From Paracoccaceae bacterium (lineage in GTDB: Bacteria > Pseudomonadota > Alphaproteobacteria > Rhodobacterales > Rhodobacteraceae), in contig JANQRE010000014.1 of the NCBI GenBank assembly GCA_028284705.1, positions 1 to 64,000 on the forward strand: a DNA stretch of 64,000 nucleotides, in the 5' to 3' direction. Position 1 is the stretch's first letter, and every line of letters begins with the position of its first letter. The notes under the pieces were generated by a model. That model did no database searches, was not told the origin of the DNA, and worked only from the letters and a program-made list of their open reading frames with translations. The position numbers were made by a program, and so were the translations under genes. Of the stretch, positions 17,482 through 27,613 are shown piece after piece.

Positions 17482-17495
17482 TTAACCAAGGTCAA
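17482..17495. promoter_or_regulatory. Fnr/Dnr box TTAAC-CAAG-GTCAA upstream of nosR
   Basis: A 5-4-5 Fnr/Dnr-type site 55 nt before the nosR ATG, in the 94-nt gap after the cupredoxin gene. It is the probable promoter element of the nosRZDFYLX operon. Confidence 0.86.
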
Positions 17496-17550
17496 GGACC
17501 AGATTGGGCGGCGGTGTCTATTGCTGTGAGCAGAGAAATGGGAGGATCCC

Positions 17551-19713
17551 ATGACACCCGTGCTGCGGACGGTAATGGTTGGCCTTTTCGTGCTGACCCT
17601 TTCCTGTGCCGCATCCCTGGCCGACAGCCTTGAGAAGTTTCTGCCCGATCTGGCTGCGACCGATTTCGTGGCCGATGCGGATGGGTTCGGGGCGATTGAC
17701 CCCGAGACCAAGCTCGCGCCGGTGCTTCGGGGCGGGGAAATTGTGGCCTATGTCTTTCTGACTTCCGATTTCGTCGGCACCACGGGCTATTCGGGCAAAC
17801 CGATCCATGTGGTGGCGGGCATCGCGCCGGACGCGACGCTGACCGCGGCCTATCTGGTGGAACATTCCGAGCCGATCGTTTTGATCGGCATCCCCGACAG
17901 CAAGGTGAAGAAACTTACCGAAGGCTATGCCGGGCTCGATCTGAAGGCCGAGGCCGAAAGTGGCGGCACGGCGCATGAGCTCGATATCATCTCGGGCGCC
18001 ACGGTCACGATCATGGTGATCGATGACAGCCTTGTGCGCGCTGGGTTGAAGATCGCACGGATGAAGGGTTTGGGCGGTCTGGCCCCAGAACAGGTAGGGC
18101 CGAAGCGCGAGATCGATCGCAGTGACGAGACTGTCAGCGATTGGCTGACACTGACCGGCGATGGCTCCATTCGGCAGCTCTCGCTCGATGTGGGGCAGGT
18201 GAACCGCGCCTTCGAGGCGACCGGCGATCCGAAAGTGATTGCGCGACCCGAGAGGGGCCCGCCGGAAGACAGCTTCATCGACATGTATGTGGCGTTGGTT
18301 TCGATCCCCGCGATTGGTCGCACGCTTCTCGGTGACGCGGAATATGGCAACCTGCAAAACTGGTTGGAAGAGGGCGAGGAAGCGATCCTGATCGCTGCAC
18401 GTGGGCGCTATTCCTTCAAAGGATCGGGGTATGTGCGGGGCGCGCTTTTTGACCGTATCCAGCTGATCCAGGGCGACCGCGCGACCCGCTTTTTCGACCG
18501 CGACCAGAAGCGATTGGGGCGGATTGCCGCGGACGACGCGCCGGTTTTCACTGAGCTGGATATCTTCAAGATCACCACTGAAGCGGAGTTCGACCCTGCG
18601 GAACCGTGGCATCTCCAGCTTCTGGTGCAACGCGCCACGGGGGCGGTGTCGAAGGAGTTTCTGACCTTCGATCTGGGCTACCAACTGCCGCCCCGCTTCA
18701 TCAAAGCCGCGCCGGTGGAGCATCTGGCCATCGAGGACGAAGCGGCCGCGAAAGCCGCGCTCTGGCAGCGGGTCTGGCGCGACAAGAGCTTCGAGATCGG
18801 CGTGCTGGTGGCGATGTTGTTGTTCCTGACGGGGCTGTTCTTCTTCCAGCGGCAAGCGACGATCAACGCGCGCACATACTTTTGGATCCGCATGTCCTTC
18901 CTGACCGTGACGCTGGTTTTCATCGGCTGGATGAACAACGCGCAATTGTCGGTCGTGAACTTGCTGGCCCTCGCGGGCGCGATGCGCACGGAGTTCACCT
19001 GGGACGCGTTCCTGCTCGACCCACTGGTCTTCATCCAATGGTTTGCCATCGCCGCAGCTTTGCTCTTTTGGGGCAGGGGGGCCTATTGCGGCTGGCTCTG
19101 CCCGTTTGGCGCGTTGCAGGAGCTTTCCAACCGCATCGCGCGGGCTGTGAAAGTTCCGCAGATCAAGGTGCCCTGGGGCCTGCATGAACGCCTCTGGCCA
19201 CTGAAATACATGATCTTTCTAGGGCTCTTTGCCGTGTCGCTTGCCTCTCTTGGACGGGCCGAACAACTGGCCGAGATCGAGCCCTTCAAAACTGCGATCA
19301 TCCTCAAGTTCGTGCGCGAATGGCCTTTCGTGGTTTTCGCGCTGGCGATGCTCGCCATCGGACTGTTCGTCGAGCGGTTCTATTGCCGCTATGTCTGCCC
19401 GCTTGGCGCCGCGCTGGCGATCCCGGCGCGGATCAGAATGTTCGACTGGCTGAAACGGTATCGCGAATGCGGCAACCCCTGCCACACCTGCGCCAATGAA
19501 TGCCCGGTGGATGCGATCCATCCCACCGGCGAGATCAACCCCAACGAATGTATCAACTGCCTGCATTGCCAGGTTCTCTACCAGTCGGAGGCGAAATGCC
19601 CCGTGGTGATCAAGCAGATGAAACGCCGGATGAAGGCCTCTCAGGGGGCGGAAGGCCTGTCCGACATCATCGCAAAACCCCCTGTCATGAAAAAGGAGAC
19701 AAGTCATGTCTGA
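17551..19713 (+). CDS. nosR: NosR, membrane flavo-iron-sulfur protein needed for N2O reduction
   Basis: 720 residues. A signal peptide (ALA-type, before DSLEKFLPD) precedes a periplasmic FMN-binding domain whose flavinylation Thr lies in [14 protein letters not shown]. Five or six membrane helices follow. The CxxxCP motifs [11 protein letters not shown] and [11 protein letters not shown] and C-terminal [4Fe-4S] motifs CHTCANECP and CINCLHCQ complete the family pattern. NosR oxidises quinol and feeds electrons to NosZ, and is also needed for nos expression in some species. GGGAGG precedes the ATG. It overlaps nosZ by 8 nt. Confidence 0.96.
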   Translation: MTPVLRTVMVGLFVLTLSCAASLADSLEKFLPDLAATDFVADADGFGAIDPETKLAPVLRGGEIVAYVFLTSDFVGTTGYSGKPIHVVAGIAPDATLTAAYLVEHSEPIVLIGIPDSKVKKLTEGYAGLDLKAEAESGGTAHELDIISGATVTIMVIDDSLVRAGLKIARMKGLGGLAPEQVGPKREIDRSDETVSDWLTLTGDGSIRQLSLDVGQVNRAFEATGDPKVIARPERGPPEDSFIDMYVALVSIPAIGRTLLGDAEYGNLQNWLEEGEEAILIAARGRYSFKGSGYVRGALFDRIQLIQGDRATRFFDRDQKRLGRIAADDAPVFTELDIFKITTEAEFDPAEPWHLQLLVQRATGAVSKEFLTFDLGYQLPPRFIKAAPVEHLAIEDEAAAKAALWQRVWRDKSFEIGVLVAMLLFLTGLFFFQRQATINARTYFWIRMSFLTVTLVFIGWMNNAQLSVVNLLALAGAMRTEFTWDAFLLDPLVFIQWFAIAAALLFWGRGAYCGWLCPFGALQELSNRIARAVKVPQIKVPWGLHERLWPLKYMIFLGLFAVSLASLGRAEQLAEIEPFKTAIILKFVREWPFVVFALAMLAIGLFVERFYCRYVCPLGAALAIPARIRMFDWLKRYRECGNPCHTCANECPVDAIHPTGEINPNECINCLHCQVLYQSEAKCPVVIKQMKRRMKASQGAEGLSDIIAKPPVMKKETSHV

Positions 19714-21628
19714 AGTAGAAGAGCGCAAGCAACGGATGCGCATGAACCGACGGCAGCTCTTGGGGGCGACCGCCACCGGCGCGGCCATTGCCGGAACGGG
19801 CGGGTTGGGGTTGCTCACTGCGACCTCCAAGGCGCAGGCGCAAGAGGGCCACTTCGCCCTCGCGCCAGGTGAGCTGGACGAATATTACGGCTTCTGGTCC
19901 TCGGGCCAGACCGGTGAAGTGCGCATCCTCGGCTTCCCCTCGATGCGGGAGTTGATGCGCATTCCGGTCTTCAACCGTTGCTCGGCTACCGGCTGGGGGC
20001 AGACCAATGAAAGCCTGAAAGTTCTGACCGACGGTCTCTTGCCCGAGACCAAGGAAATGCTCGCCAAGCGCGGCATGAAAACCTATGACAACGGCGATTT
20101 GCACCACCCGCATATGTCCTTCACCGACGGCACCTATGACGGGCGCTACATTTTCGCCAATGACAAGGCGAACACGCGTGTGGCGCGCATCCGCTGCGAT
20201 ATCATGAAATGCGACAAGATCATCGAGATCCCGAACGCGCAGGATATCCACGGCATGCGTCCGCAGAAATATCCGCGCACGGGGTATGTCTTTGCCAATG
20301 GCGAGCATGAGGCACCGCTGATCAATGACGGCTCGATCCTCGACAAGCCAGAAGAATATGTGAACATCTTCTCGGCGATTGACGGGGACACGATGGAGGT
20401 CGCCTGGCAGGTGATCGTCTCGGGCAACCTGGACAACACCGATTGCGATTATCAGGGCAAATACGCTTTCTCGACCTCCTACAACTCGGAGATGGGCACG
20501 AACCTCGCCGAGATGACGGAGAACGAGACCGACCATTGCGTCGTGTTCAACATCGCTGCCATCGAAGCCGCTGCGGCGGCGGGTGAAGGACAGATGCTGA
20601 ACGGTGTGCGGGTGCTTGATGGGCGGAAAGGCGCGGCCAATGATCAGTTGACGCGCTACATCCCGATCCCGAACTCACCGCATGGCTGCAACACCGCGCC
20701 CGACAAGAAGCACGTGGTGATCAACGGCAAGCTGTCCCCGACGGTTTCGGTGATCGATGTGGAGAAGGTCGACGCGCTGTTCTCCGAGAATGCCGATCCG
20801 CGCTCCTGCATCGTGGCCGAGCCGGAACTGGGCCTCGGACCGCTTCACACCGCCTTTGACGGCAAGGGCAACTGCTTCACGACGCTCTTCCTCGACAGCC
20901 AGGTGGCGAAGTGGAATATGCAGGCGGCCATAGACGCCTATGGCGGTGCGGATGTCGACCCGATCCTCGACAAGGTCGATGTGCATTACCAGCCGGGGCA
21001 CAACTCGACCTCCATGGGCGAGACGGCGGAGGCTGACGGTAAGTGGCTCATCTCGATGAACAAGTTCTCGAAAGACCGCTTCCTGAACACCGGCCCGCTG
21101 AAGCCGGAGAACGAGCAGCTGATCGACATTTCCGGCGATCAGATGAAGGTGGTGCATGACGGGCCGACCTTTGCTGAACCGCATGACTCGATCATCGTGC
21201 ATGCCTCCAAGGTGAACCCGGTCAATGTCTATGACCGCAACGACCCGCTTTGGGAGGATGCCCGCCAGCAGGCCGCCGCCGATGGTGTCAGCCTTGATGA
21301 TGGCGCTGACGAGCCGATCAGGGACGGCAATAAGGTGCGGGTCTACATGTACTCGATTGCGCCGGAGTTCAGCCTCGAGAAGTTCACCGTGCAGCAGGGC
21401 GACGAGGTGACGGTCTATATCACCAACCTCGATGATGTGGATGACGTAACCCATGGCTGGTGTCTGTCGAACCACGGCATCGCGATGGAAATCGGGCCGC
21501 TGCAGACCTCGTCCGTGACCTTCACTGCGGACCGTCCGGGCGTACACTGGTTCTATTGCCAGTGGTTCTGCCACGCGCTCCATATGGAGATGCGCGGTCG
21601 GATGATCGTCGAACCAAGGGCGACCTAA
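19706..21628 (+). CDS. nosZ: Nitrous oxide reductase, clade I (TAT-exported)
   Basis: 640 residues, with a twin-arginine signal ([16 protein letters not shown]) marking the typical clade I enzyme. The N-terminal propeller carries the CuZ histidines ([69 protein letters not shown]). The C-terminal cupredoxin domain carries the CuA site: HGWCLSNHG and [12 protein letters not shown]. It reduces N2O to N2 in the periplasm. The operon order nosRZDFYLX is complete. No sign of damage. Confidence 0.97.
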   Translation: MSEVEERKQRMRMNRRQLLGATATGAAIAGTGGLGLLTATSKAQAQEGHFALAPGELDEYYGFWSSGQTGEVRILGFPSMRELMRIPVFNRCSATGWGQTNESLKVLTDGLLPETKEMLAKRGMKTYDNGDLHHPHMSFTDGTYDGRYIFANDKANTRVARIRCDIMKCDKIIEIPNAQDIHGMRPQKYPRTGYVFANGEHEAPLINDGSILDKPEEYVNIFSAIDGDTMEVAWQVIVSGNLDNTDCDYQGKYAFSTSYNSEMGTNLAEMTENETDHCVVFNIAAIEAAAAAGEGQMLNGVRVLDGRKGAANDQLTRYIPIPNSPHGCNTAPDKKHVVINGKLSPTVSVIDVEKVDALFSENADPRSCIVAEPELGLGPLHTAFDGKGNCFTTLFLDSQVAKWNMQAAIDAYGGADVDPILDKVDVHYQPGHNSTSMGETAEADGKWLISMNKFSKDRFLNTGPLKPENEQLIDISGDQMKVVHDGPTFAEPHDSIIVHASKVNPVNVYDRNDPLWEDARQQAAADGVSLDDGADEPIRDGNKVRVYMYSIAPEFSLEKFTVQQGDEVTVYITNLDDVDDVTHGWCLSNHGIAMEIGPLQTSSVTFTADRPGVHWFYCQWFCHALHMEMRGRMIVEPRAT

Positions 21629-21635
21629 CGCCCCC

Positions 21636-22877
21636 ATGTGGCTGTTGAGGATCATAGTGCTGATCTGCTTGGCGGGGGTTGCCTCCGCCGAGACGATCCC
21701 CTTGCAGCCCATGATCAACGCTGCGGAACCGGGCGCGGTTCTGCGGCTAGCACCGGGGCATTACGGTGGCCCGGTGCGCATTGAGACAACGCTTGAGCTG
21801 ATCGGTGAGGACGGGGTCATCGTTGAGGGCACCGGCGATGGTTCGGTCATCACGGTCGAAGCGCCGGATGTGCGCATCGAAGGCCTGCGGGTTATCGGCT
21901 CCGGCGACAGTCACGAGACCAAGGATGCGGGCATCACGCTCGGCAAACAGGCCGATGGATCGGTCGTGATCGGCAATCAGATCATCGGCAATCTTTATGG
22001 CGTCGACATCCATGGTGCCGCGAAAGCGCGCGTCATCGGCAATGTCATCGAAGGCCGCACCGGCCACCGCGTCAATCAGCGCGGCAACGGTGTCTATGTC
22101 TGGAATGCGCCGGGCGCGGAGGTGATCGGAAATGATATCCGCTATGGGCGCGATGGGATTTTTGTAAACACGTCCAAGCGCAACCTCTTCAAAGGCAACC
22201 GCTTCCGCGATCTGCGCTTCGCGGTGCACTACATGTATGCCGACAATTCCGAAGTGTCGGGCAACCTCTCCATCGGTAACCATCTGGGATATGCGGTGAT
22301 GTATTCGACCAAGGTGCGTGTGCTCGACAATATCTCGCTGGGCGACCGCGAACATGGCGTGATGCTGAACTACACGAACCTCTCGGAAGTGCGCGGCAAT
22401 TACGTGCGCGACGGGGCGACGAAATGCCTGTTCGTCTACAACGCCCACAAGAATGAGATCGCGGGCAACCGGTTCGAGCGCTGCGGCATGGGTATTCATT
22501 TCACGGCCGGGTCCGAGCGCAACAAGGTCACCGGCAACGCTTTCATCGCGAACCGCACGCAGGTGAAATATGTCTCTACCAAGTGGCTCGACTGGGCCAC
22601 CGAGGGCCGCGGCAATTACTGGTCGGATATCGTTGCACAGGATTTCGACGGGGACGGTGTGGCCGATGCCACCTACCGCCCCAATGACAGCATCGACCAC
22701 GTGCTCTGGAGCCAGCCCGCCGCGAAGCTTCTCATGGGCTCGCCCGCTGTGCAGATGGTGCGCTGGGCACAGTCGGAGTTTCCGGCCCTGACCCCGGGCG
22801 GCGTGATCGACACGGCGCCGCTAATGCGTCCGGTGGACATTCCGGTGCCGGAATGGGGGACCGCCCATGTCAACTGA
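21636..22877 (+). CDS. nosD: NosD, periplasmic beta-helix protein for CuZ assembly
   Basis: 413 residues with a Sec signal (LIVLICLAGVASA-E type). The body is a run of parallel beta-helix (carbohydrate-binding/sugar-hydrolase-like) repeats, such as VIGNQIIGNLYGVDIHG, VIGNDIRYGRDGIFVN and VSGNLSIGNHLGYAVMY. NosD works with the NosFY ABC transporter to deliver sulfur for the CuZ cluster of NosZ. It starts 7 nt after nosZ and overlaps nosF by 11 nt. Confidence 0.94.
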   Translation: MWLLRIIVLICLAGVASAETIPLQPMINAAEPGAVLRLAPGHYGGPVRIETTLELIGEDGVIVEGTGDGSVITVEAPDVRIEGLRVIGSGDSHETKDAGITLGKQADGSVVIGNQIIGNLYGVDIHGAAKARVIGNVIEGRTGHRVNQRGNGVYVWNAPGAEVIGNDIRYGRDGIFVNTSKRNLFKGNRFRDLRFAVHYMYADNSEVSGNLSIGNHLGYAVMYSTKVRVLDNISLGDREHGVMLNYTNLSEVRGNYVRDGATKCLFVYNAHKNEIAGNRFERCGMGIHFTAGSERNKVTGNAFIANRTQVKYVSTKWLDWATEGRGNYWSDIVAQDFDGDGVADATYRPNDSIDHVLWSQPAAKLLMGSPAVQMVRWAQSEFPALTPGGVIDTAPLMRPVDIPVPEWGTAHVN

Positions 22878-23772
22878 AACGATACTGAACGTGCTGAACC
22901 TGCAGCACCGGTTCCGAACCGGGGCAGGGCTTGAGGATATCAGCTTCCAGGCGCGTGCCGGGGAGCGGATCGCGCTGCTCGGTCACAATGGCGCCGGGAA
23001 GTCGACACTGATGAAGGCGGTGATTGGCCTGTTGCCCTTTGATCGCGGTGAGGTGTCCGTCTGCGGTCATGCGCCGGGCTCTGCATCGGCACGGAAGGCG
23101 ACAGCTTACCTACCGGAAGCCGTCGCGTTCCATCCCAAGCTCACGGGCCGAGAACAGTTGAAGCTTTTTGCTCGACTGGCGGGTGCGCCTCGTACTTCGG
23201 TTGGTGAATTACTCGAGAAGGTCGGGCTTGCAAAAGCGGCAGATCAGCGGATCGGAACCTATTCCAAAGGCATGCGGCAGCGGCTCGGCATGGCGCAGGT
23301 CTTTCTGGGACGCCCGAAACTGGCATTGTTGGACGAGCCCACAAGCGGGCTCGACCCGGTTGCGCGGCATGATCTTTATGCGCTGGTCGATGCACTGGCC
23401 GAGCAGGGCACCGCGGTGCTGATGGCCTCCCACGCCCTGACCGAAATCGATGCGCAGACCGACCGGGTGATCATCCTGCGCTCCGGCATGCTCGTGGCTG
23501 ATGGGGCTTTGGAGACGCTGACCCGAAACGCTGCCATGCCGATCCGGTTCCGGCTGCAAGCGCGCGATGACGCCGCCGTCCTGTTCGAACGCTTCGGCGG
23601 GCAGCGGATCAATGGCGCGCGGGTCGAGTTCGCTTGTCCGCCCGAGGCCAAGATGGCCACGCTCGGAGAGATCGCCGCTTTGGGCGACGCCGTCAGTGAT
23701 CTGGAAATCCTGCCACCCACGCTTGATGACCTCTACCGATTCTATGCCCAGGACGAGGAGACATCCCGATGA
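22867..23772 (+). CDS. nosF: NosF, ABC transporter ATPase for NosZ maturation
   Basis: 301 residues with Walker A (LLGHNGAGKSTLMKA), ABC signature (YSKGMRQRLGMAQ), Walker B (LALLDEPTSGLDP) and H-loop (MASHALTEID). NosF powers the NosDFY complex. It overlaps nosD at its start and nosY by 4 nt at its end. Confidence 0.95.
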   Translation: MSTETILNVLNLQHRFRTGAGLEDISFQARAGERIALLGHNGAGKSTLMKAVIGLLPFDRGEVSVCGHAPGSASARKATAYLPEAVAFHPKLTGREQLKLFARLAGAPRTSVGELLEKVGLAKAADQRIGTYSKGMRQRLGMAQVFLGRPKLALLDEPTSGLDPVARHDLYALVDALAEQGTAVLMASHALTEIDAQTDRVIILRSGMLVADGALETLTRNAAMPIRFRLQARDDAAVLFERFGGQRINGARVEFACPPEAKMATLGEIAALGDAVSDLEILPPTLDDLYRFYAQDEETSR

Positions 23773-24590
23773 CACAAGCCCTCGCCATTGCCGCTACCGA
23801 GTTCCGCATCCTGCGCCGCAATCGCTGGGTGCTGATCGCGACCGTGCTGCTGGCCGTCTTCGCGCTGTCGCTGACCCTTGCGGGGGCCTCGAATTCAGAT
23901 GCGTTCGGGGTGGACCTGTTGACGTTGTCAGTCGCGTCGATGACGACCCTCGCGGTCTATCTCATCCCACTTCTGGCCTTGCTCATGGGCTTTGACGCAA
24001 TTGCCGGGGATGCGGAGCGCGGCGCTTTGGCGCTGCTTCTGACCTATCCGATGTCGCGGGGAACGCTGCTCTTCGGTAAGTTTCTGGCCCATCTTGCGGG
24101 GCTTAGCATCGCCATCACACTTGGCCTCGGGATCGCAGGCGTGGTCTGCTGGGCGATGGGGTCGGTGAGTGTGGAAAGCCTGACCTCACTGGCGCGGCTA
24201 ATCGCGGGGTCGATCCTGCTCGGCGCCTTCTTTCTCGCACTCAGCTACGGCGTTTCGGCCCTGTCCACCTCGACCGCAGCGGCGGCGGGCATGGCGGCGC
24301 TCCTCTGGCTGGTGCTGGTCGTGCTCTATGATCTGATGCTCTTGGGCGCTGTAGTCTGGGACGATGGCGGCACCTTCAGCAGGCATGTCTTCCCGTGGCT
24401 TCTGGCCGCCAACCCCGCCGACGCCTTGCGCCTCTGGAGCGTCACCGCCGCACCCGGACAGGCGCTGGCCACCGGCATGACGGGGGTCACCCACGCTTTG
24501 CCCAACGGTGTGGCGTTGGCCTCGTTGCTCATCTGGCCGATTGCGGGCTTCGGCCTCGCCTGGTCAGTCTTCGCACGGAGGATCCCATGA
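23769..24590 (+). CDS. nosY: NosY, ABC transporter permease for NosZ maturation
   Basis: 273 residues with about six membrane helices. IAATEFRILRRNRWVLI at the N-terminus and AGDAERGALALLLTYPMSR after helix 2 are typical of NosY (ABC-2 type permease). It partners with NosF and NosD. It overlaps nosL by 4 nt. Confidence 0.95.
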   Translation: MTQALAIAATEFRILRRNRWVLIATVLLAVFALSLTLAGASNSDAFGVDLLTLSVASMTTLAVYLIPLLALLMGFDAIAGDAERGALALLLTYPMSRGTLLFGKFLAHLAGLSIAITLGLGIAGVVCWAMGSVSVESLTSLARLIAGSILLGAFFLALSYGVSALSTSTAAAAGMAALLWLVLVVLYDLMLLGAVVWDDGGTFSRHVFPWLLAANPADALRLWSVTAAPGQALATGMTGVTHALPNGVALASLLIWPIAGFGLAWSVFARRIP

Positions 24591-25105
24591 GATATGCCGT
24601 CCTGATCGCAGCCTGCCTGCTCTGCGCGTGCAAGGAGGAGGTCGCTCAAGCCCCCGATCCCCTGCCGCTGACCGAAGAGACCATCGCGCATTACTGCATG
24701 ATGAACATCGCCGAGCACCCCGGACCGAAAGCGCAGATTTTCCTGTCCGGCCTGCCGGACCCGATCTTCTTCGCGCAGGTCCGCGATGCGTTGAGTTATC
24801 TCAACAGTGCCGAGCAGGATGGCTATGTCGCGGCGTTCTATGTCAACGATATGGGGGCGGCACCCAGTTGGGAAGCACCGGGCGCGGAGAACTGGATCAA
24901 GGCGGATAGCGCGGTTTTCGTGCACGGCTCTGACCGGGTGGGCGGAATGGGCGCGCCCGAAATCGTGCCGTTCTCCGCCTCTGAGATGGCAGCGGAATTT
25001 GCACAGGTGCATGGGGGTGCTGTGGTTGGGTTTGACGCGATCCCGGAAGACGCGTTTTTGGGACCGGTCGCCGCACTTCCACCAGCCGCGGTAGACGAAG
25101 AATGA
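24587..25105 (+). CDS. nosL: NosL, copper-binding outer-membrane lipoprotein chaperone
   Basis: 172 residues beginning MRYAVLIAACLLCACKEE, a lipoprotein signal with the lipidated Cys most likely in CAC-K. The family core is visible: HYCMMNIAEHPGPKAQIF and YVNDMGAAPSWEAPG, with Cys and Met residues for Cu(I) binding. NosL delivers Cu+ to apo-NosZ. The ATG overlaps the nosY stop (ATGA), which decides the start. Confidence 0.93.
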   Translation: MRYAVLIAACLLCACKEEVAQAPDPLPLTEETIAHYCMMNIAEHPGPKAQIFLSGLPDPIFFAQVRDALSYLNSAEQDGYVAAFYVNDMGAAPSWEAPGAENWIKADSAVFVHGSDRVGGMGAPEIVPFSASEMAAEFAQVHGGAVVGFDAIPEDAFLGPVAALPPAAVDEE

Positions 25106-25998
25106 GTGGCGCGACGATGCAAAGGCGACGTCTGCTGCAGATCGCCGGTGCCGCTTTGTTGGTTGGCACACCGGTGCGCGCAAGCTTGCCGGTCGCCACA
25201 TGGCGCGGACGCGCGTTGGGCGCAGAGGCGCAAATCAGGATTTCCGGGCTGTCCGAGCAGGATGCCGGGCCGCTGTTTAACGCGATATCGCAGGAGATCG
25301 ACCGTCTGGAGCGGGTCTTCAGCCTGTATCGTGTCACCTCCGAGATATCGCAGTTGAATGCTACTGGTCGGCTTCACCTGCCATCTGACGACCTGCGCGC
25401 GGTACTGGACCTGTCGTGGGAGATCCATCTCGCCTCAGACGGGGCCTTCGATCCGACCGTGCAGACGCAATGGCGCTTGCGCGCATCCGGTGCTGCGGAG
25501 GTACCCGCCGCGCCGGGGTTCGAGGCTGTACGGGTTGAGGCGAAGGGCATTCAATTTACGCAACCAGACATGGCCCTGACTCTGAACGGCATCGCGCAGG
25601 GCTATATCGCTGACCGGATCGCGGAGTTGATGCGAAGGCAGGGGTTGCGCGATGTCGTCATAGACACGGGCGAGATCATTGCTCTGGGGCGCCGACCAGA
25701 TGGCGCCGCGTGGCGCGCTGGTGTTTCCGATCCCGGCGGTGCGCTTGTGGCTCGGACCCGCTTGTCAGATTGTGCGCTCGCCACCTCATCGCCATTCGCC
25801 ACAAGGCTCGGTGAGGAAGGGCACATTCTCGATCCACGGACCGGGCGCACACCCCTGCATTGGCAAACCCTCTCCGTTCGTCACGAAAGTGCTGCGATTG
25901 CGGATGCGGTCTCGACAGCGGCAAGCCTGATGCCCGCACCTCTACTAAACGCCTTCATTTCGCGTGTCTCTGGCGCGGAGCTTGTCTACGCCGGATAG
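25102..25998 (+). CDS. nosX: NosX, ApbE-type flavin transferase for NosR
   Basis: 298 residues of the ApbE family with a twin-arginine-like signal (MQRRRLLQIAGAALL). Conserved text includes EIDRLERVFSLYRVTSEIS, DGAFDPTVQTQW, ALTLNGIAQGYIADRI and DTGEIIALGRRPDG, with the metal-site region at ALATSSPFATR and ILDPRTGRTP. NosX attaches FMN to NosR. The frame opens at 25102 (ATGA overlap with nosL); a second in-frame ATG at 25117 just before the twin arginines could also be used. It ends the nos operon and converges on a Dnr-like gene 3 nt away. Confidence 0.92.
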   Translation: MSGATMQRRRLLQIAGAALLVGTPVRASLPVATWRGRALGAEAQIRISGLSEQDAGPLFNAISQEIDRLERVFSLYRVTSEISQLNATGRLHLPSDDLRAVLDLSWEIHLASDGAFDPTVQTQWRLRASGAAEVPAAPGFEAVRVEAKGIQFTQPDMALTLNGIAQGYIADRIAELMRRQGLRDVVIDTGEIIALGRRPDGAAWRAGVSDPGGALVARTRLSDCALATSSPFATRLGEEGHILDPRTGRTPLHWQTLSVRHESAAIADAVSTAASLMPAPLLNAFISRVSGAELVYAG

Positions 25999-26001
25999 AG
26001 G

Positions 26002-26691
26002 TCAGCGGGTCAGGAGGACCTCGAGCAGCTCCACATTCTCGATATGTGCGCTGCGTCCGTCGAGCCTGACGCCATAATCGCGCAGCTCGGCAAATGTGCG
26101 CGACAGGTTTTCGGGGCTGGTGCCGACCTTCGCTGCGATGAGCGACTTGTCATAGGGCAGTTGGACAACACGGGTGTTGCTGCCATGACCGAGCTGTTTG
26201 AGCAGAAATTCAACGACGCGCTGGCGAATGGTTCGTGATTTCAGCGATTCAATCTCGTCGATGAGGAAGTGCAACTGGCGATAGATGGCCGCGAGGCCAG
26301 CGCCCAGAACGGCTTTGTTCACCAGCATATTGTCCAGAAACTTGCTGCCTTCGATGGCTAGAGTGCGCACCTGGCTCATCGCTTGTGCGGTGGCGGGATA
26401 GGGTTGGCTCAAAAAGGCCGCGGCCTCGGCGATACTGTCGCCCTTGGAGAAAGCCGCGATCATGGTGAAGGAGCCATCCTCCTCCTCGCGGGAGAGCTTC
26501 ACCCATCCCTCCAAAACGATGTGCAAAGTGGTCGCGGGGTTGCCCGCCAGAAAGAGATGATCGTGACGCTTGTATTCGTGAAGCATCGAGCCAGCCAGGA
26601 CCGAATGGAGCAATTCATCGCCAATAGGACCACACAGCACGGTGGATTTGACGACCGCTAGGTCCTCTGGCGAAAGAGTTCGAATGGCCAT
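26002..26691 (-). CDS. Crp/Fnr-family regulator, Dnr-like (no Fe-S cysteines)
   Basis: 229 residues with an N-terminal cyclic-nucleotide-binding fold (LFLAGNPATTLHIVLEGWVKL) and a C-terminal Crp-type HTH (KSLIAAKVGTSPENLSRTFAEL). Only one Cys (VLCGP) occurs in the sensor domain, so it cannot carry the four-Cys cluster of Fnr. It fits the Dnr/NnrR class that responds to NO. ATG at 26691 is preferred because GGGGA lies 7 nt upstream. It is encoded between nosX and a second, divergent regulator of the same family. I infer that it binds the TTRAC-N4-GTCAA boxes in this window. Confidence 0.88.
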   Translation of the reverse strand: MAIRTLSPEDLAVVKSTVLCGPIGDELLHSVLAGSMLHEYKRHDHLFLAGNPATTLHIVLEGWVKLSREEEDGSFTMIAAFSKGDSIAEAAAFLSQPYPATAQAMSQVRTLAIEGSKFLDNMLVNKAVLGAGLAAIYRQLHFLIDEIESLKSRTIRQRVVEFLLKQLGHGSNTRVVQLPYDKSLIAAKVGTSPENLSRTFAELRDYGVRLDGRSAHIENVELLEVLLTR

Positions 26692-26795
26692 GAAAAGTTC
26701 CCCAGTTCCAAGACTTTGCTCTGCTTTTGCACCCGCCAAAACTAGCTGGCGGATTGTCGCAGTTTCACAAAAAATCGGCGAAAACCTCAGGAAAA

Positions 26796-26809
26796 TTGAG
26801 AATCCTCAA
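26796..26809. promoter_or_regulatory. Palindrome TTGAG-AATC-CTCAA between two Crp/Fnr genes
   Basis: A perfect 5-4-5 palindrome with the same geometry as the Fnr/Dnr boxes, but with TTGAG instead of TTGAC half-sites. It sits near the middle of the 208-nt divergent space between the two regulator starts (26691 and 26900). It may be an autoregulatory or cross-regulatory site with altered specificity. Confidence 0.5.
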
Positions 26810-26899
26810 GGACATTAACCATTTTTGCTGGTGTACTATCATACGTCCCCGGCGAGTCCGAACGCAACTCGATTGGGGGCGACATGGATCGGGAGACCT

Positions 26900-27613
26900 A
26901 TGACATCACCAACCGACATTGCGCTGCAGGCGCAGGTCTTTCGTGCTGTTCCGAAAGACCATGCCATGCCGTTAATTGCCAAGGGCGTCGTCAAAGAGGC
27001 CGGTCGGGGTGCGTCTATTCATCTGCAGGGGGAGCGCGCACATAGCCTCTACATCATTCTGGATGGTTGGGTAAAATTATACCGCATGTCGCCTTGTGGC
27101 AGCGAGGCCATCGTGGCCGTTCTGACCAGCGAAGATAATTTCGGCGAGGCGGCGGCGATCCGCGGTGAATCCTACGCGACAGGTGCGGAGAGTGTCACCG
27201 AAACCCATATGCTGCAGATCGATGCCCATGATCTGTGGACCTCTATCGAACAAGACCCGGTTTTGTGCCGGTCCTTGCTCAGTGCCGCAATCACAGGGAA
27301 CCGCGCCCTGGTGCATCAACTGGAGCAGCTGAAGTCCCACACCGGCGCGCAGCGGATCGCGGATTTTCTACTTGGCTTGTGCAAGGAAGAGACCGGGGAG
27401 TGCACTGTTGTGCTGCCCTATGACAAAGTTCTGATTGCGGGGTGGTTGGGCATGAAGCCCGAGTCGCTGTCCCGCGCATTTCGTCGTTTGGCACCTTATG
27501 GCGTGAAGATCGTGAAGGATCGCGCTACAATTCAGTCAGTGGAGAGGCTCGTCGAGTTTGCCGACGAGGACCCGTCGCTGTCATGGAGTGCCAAAACATG
27601 TCGGACAAACTAG
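26900..27613 (+). CDS. Crp/Fnr-family regulator, Dnr-like, second copy
   Basis: 237 residues, with a sensor fold (SIHLQGERAHSLYIILDGWVKLYR) and HTH (KVLIAGWLGMKPESLSRAFRRL). Its cysteines are scattered (SPCGSE, DPVLCRS, LLGLCKEETGECT) and do not form the N-terminal Fnr cluster pattern. The start at ATG 26900 follows GGGAG. It is a diverged paralogue of the neighbouring gene on the other strand. The 3' end overlaps the DUF4202 gene by 16 nt, so the two are cotranslated or at least cotranscribed. Confidence 0.86.
   Translation: MTSPTDIALQAQVFRAVPKDHAMPLIAKGVVKEAGRGASIHLQGERAHSLYIILDGWVKLYRMSPCGSEAIVAVLTSEDNFGEAAAIRGESYATGAESVTETHMLQIDAHDLWTSIEQDPVLCRSLLSAAITGNRALVHQLEQLKSHTGAQRIADFLLGLCKEETGECTVVLPYDKVLIAGWLGMKPESLSRAFRRLAPYGVKIVKDRATIQSVERLVEFADEDPSLSWSAKTCRTN

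Noticed and set aside
17518-19185. A 555-codon open frame on the minus strand
   Set aside because: Antisense to nosR, whose FMN and Fe-S motifs are intact; no recognisable domain in the antisense product.
27442-27597. N-terminal extension of the DUF4202 protein
   Set aside because: The extra 52 residues overlap the Dnr-like gene in another frame and do not resemble the family; the ATG at 27598 starts exactly at family homology.
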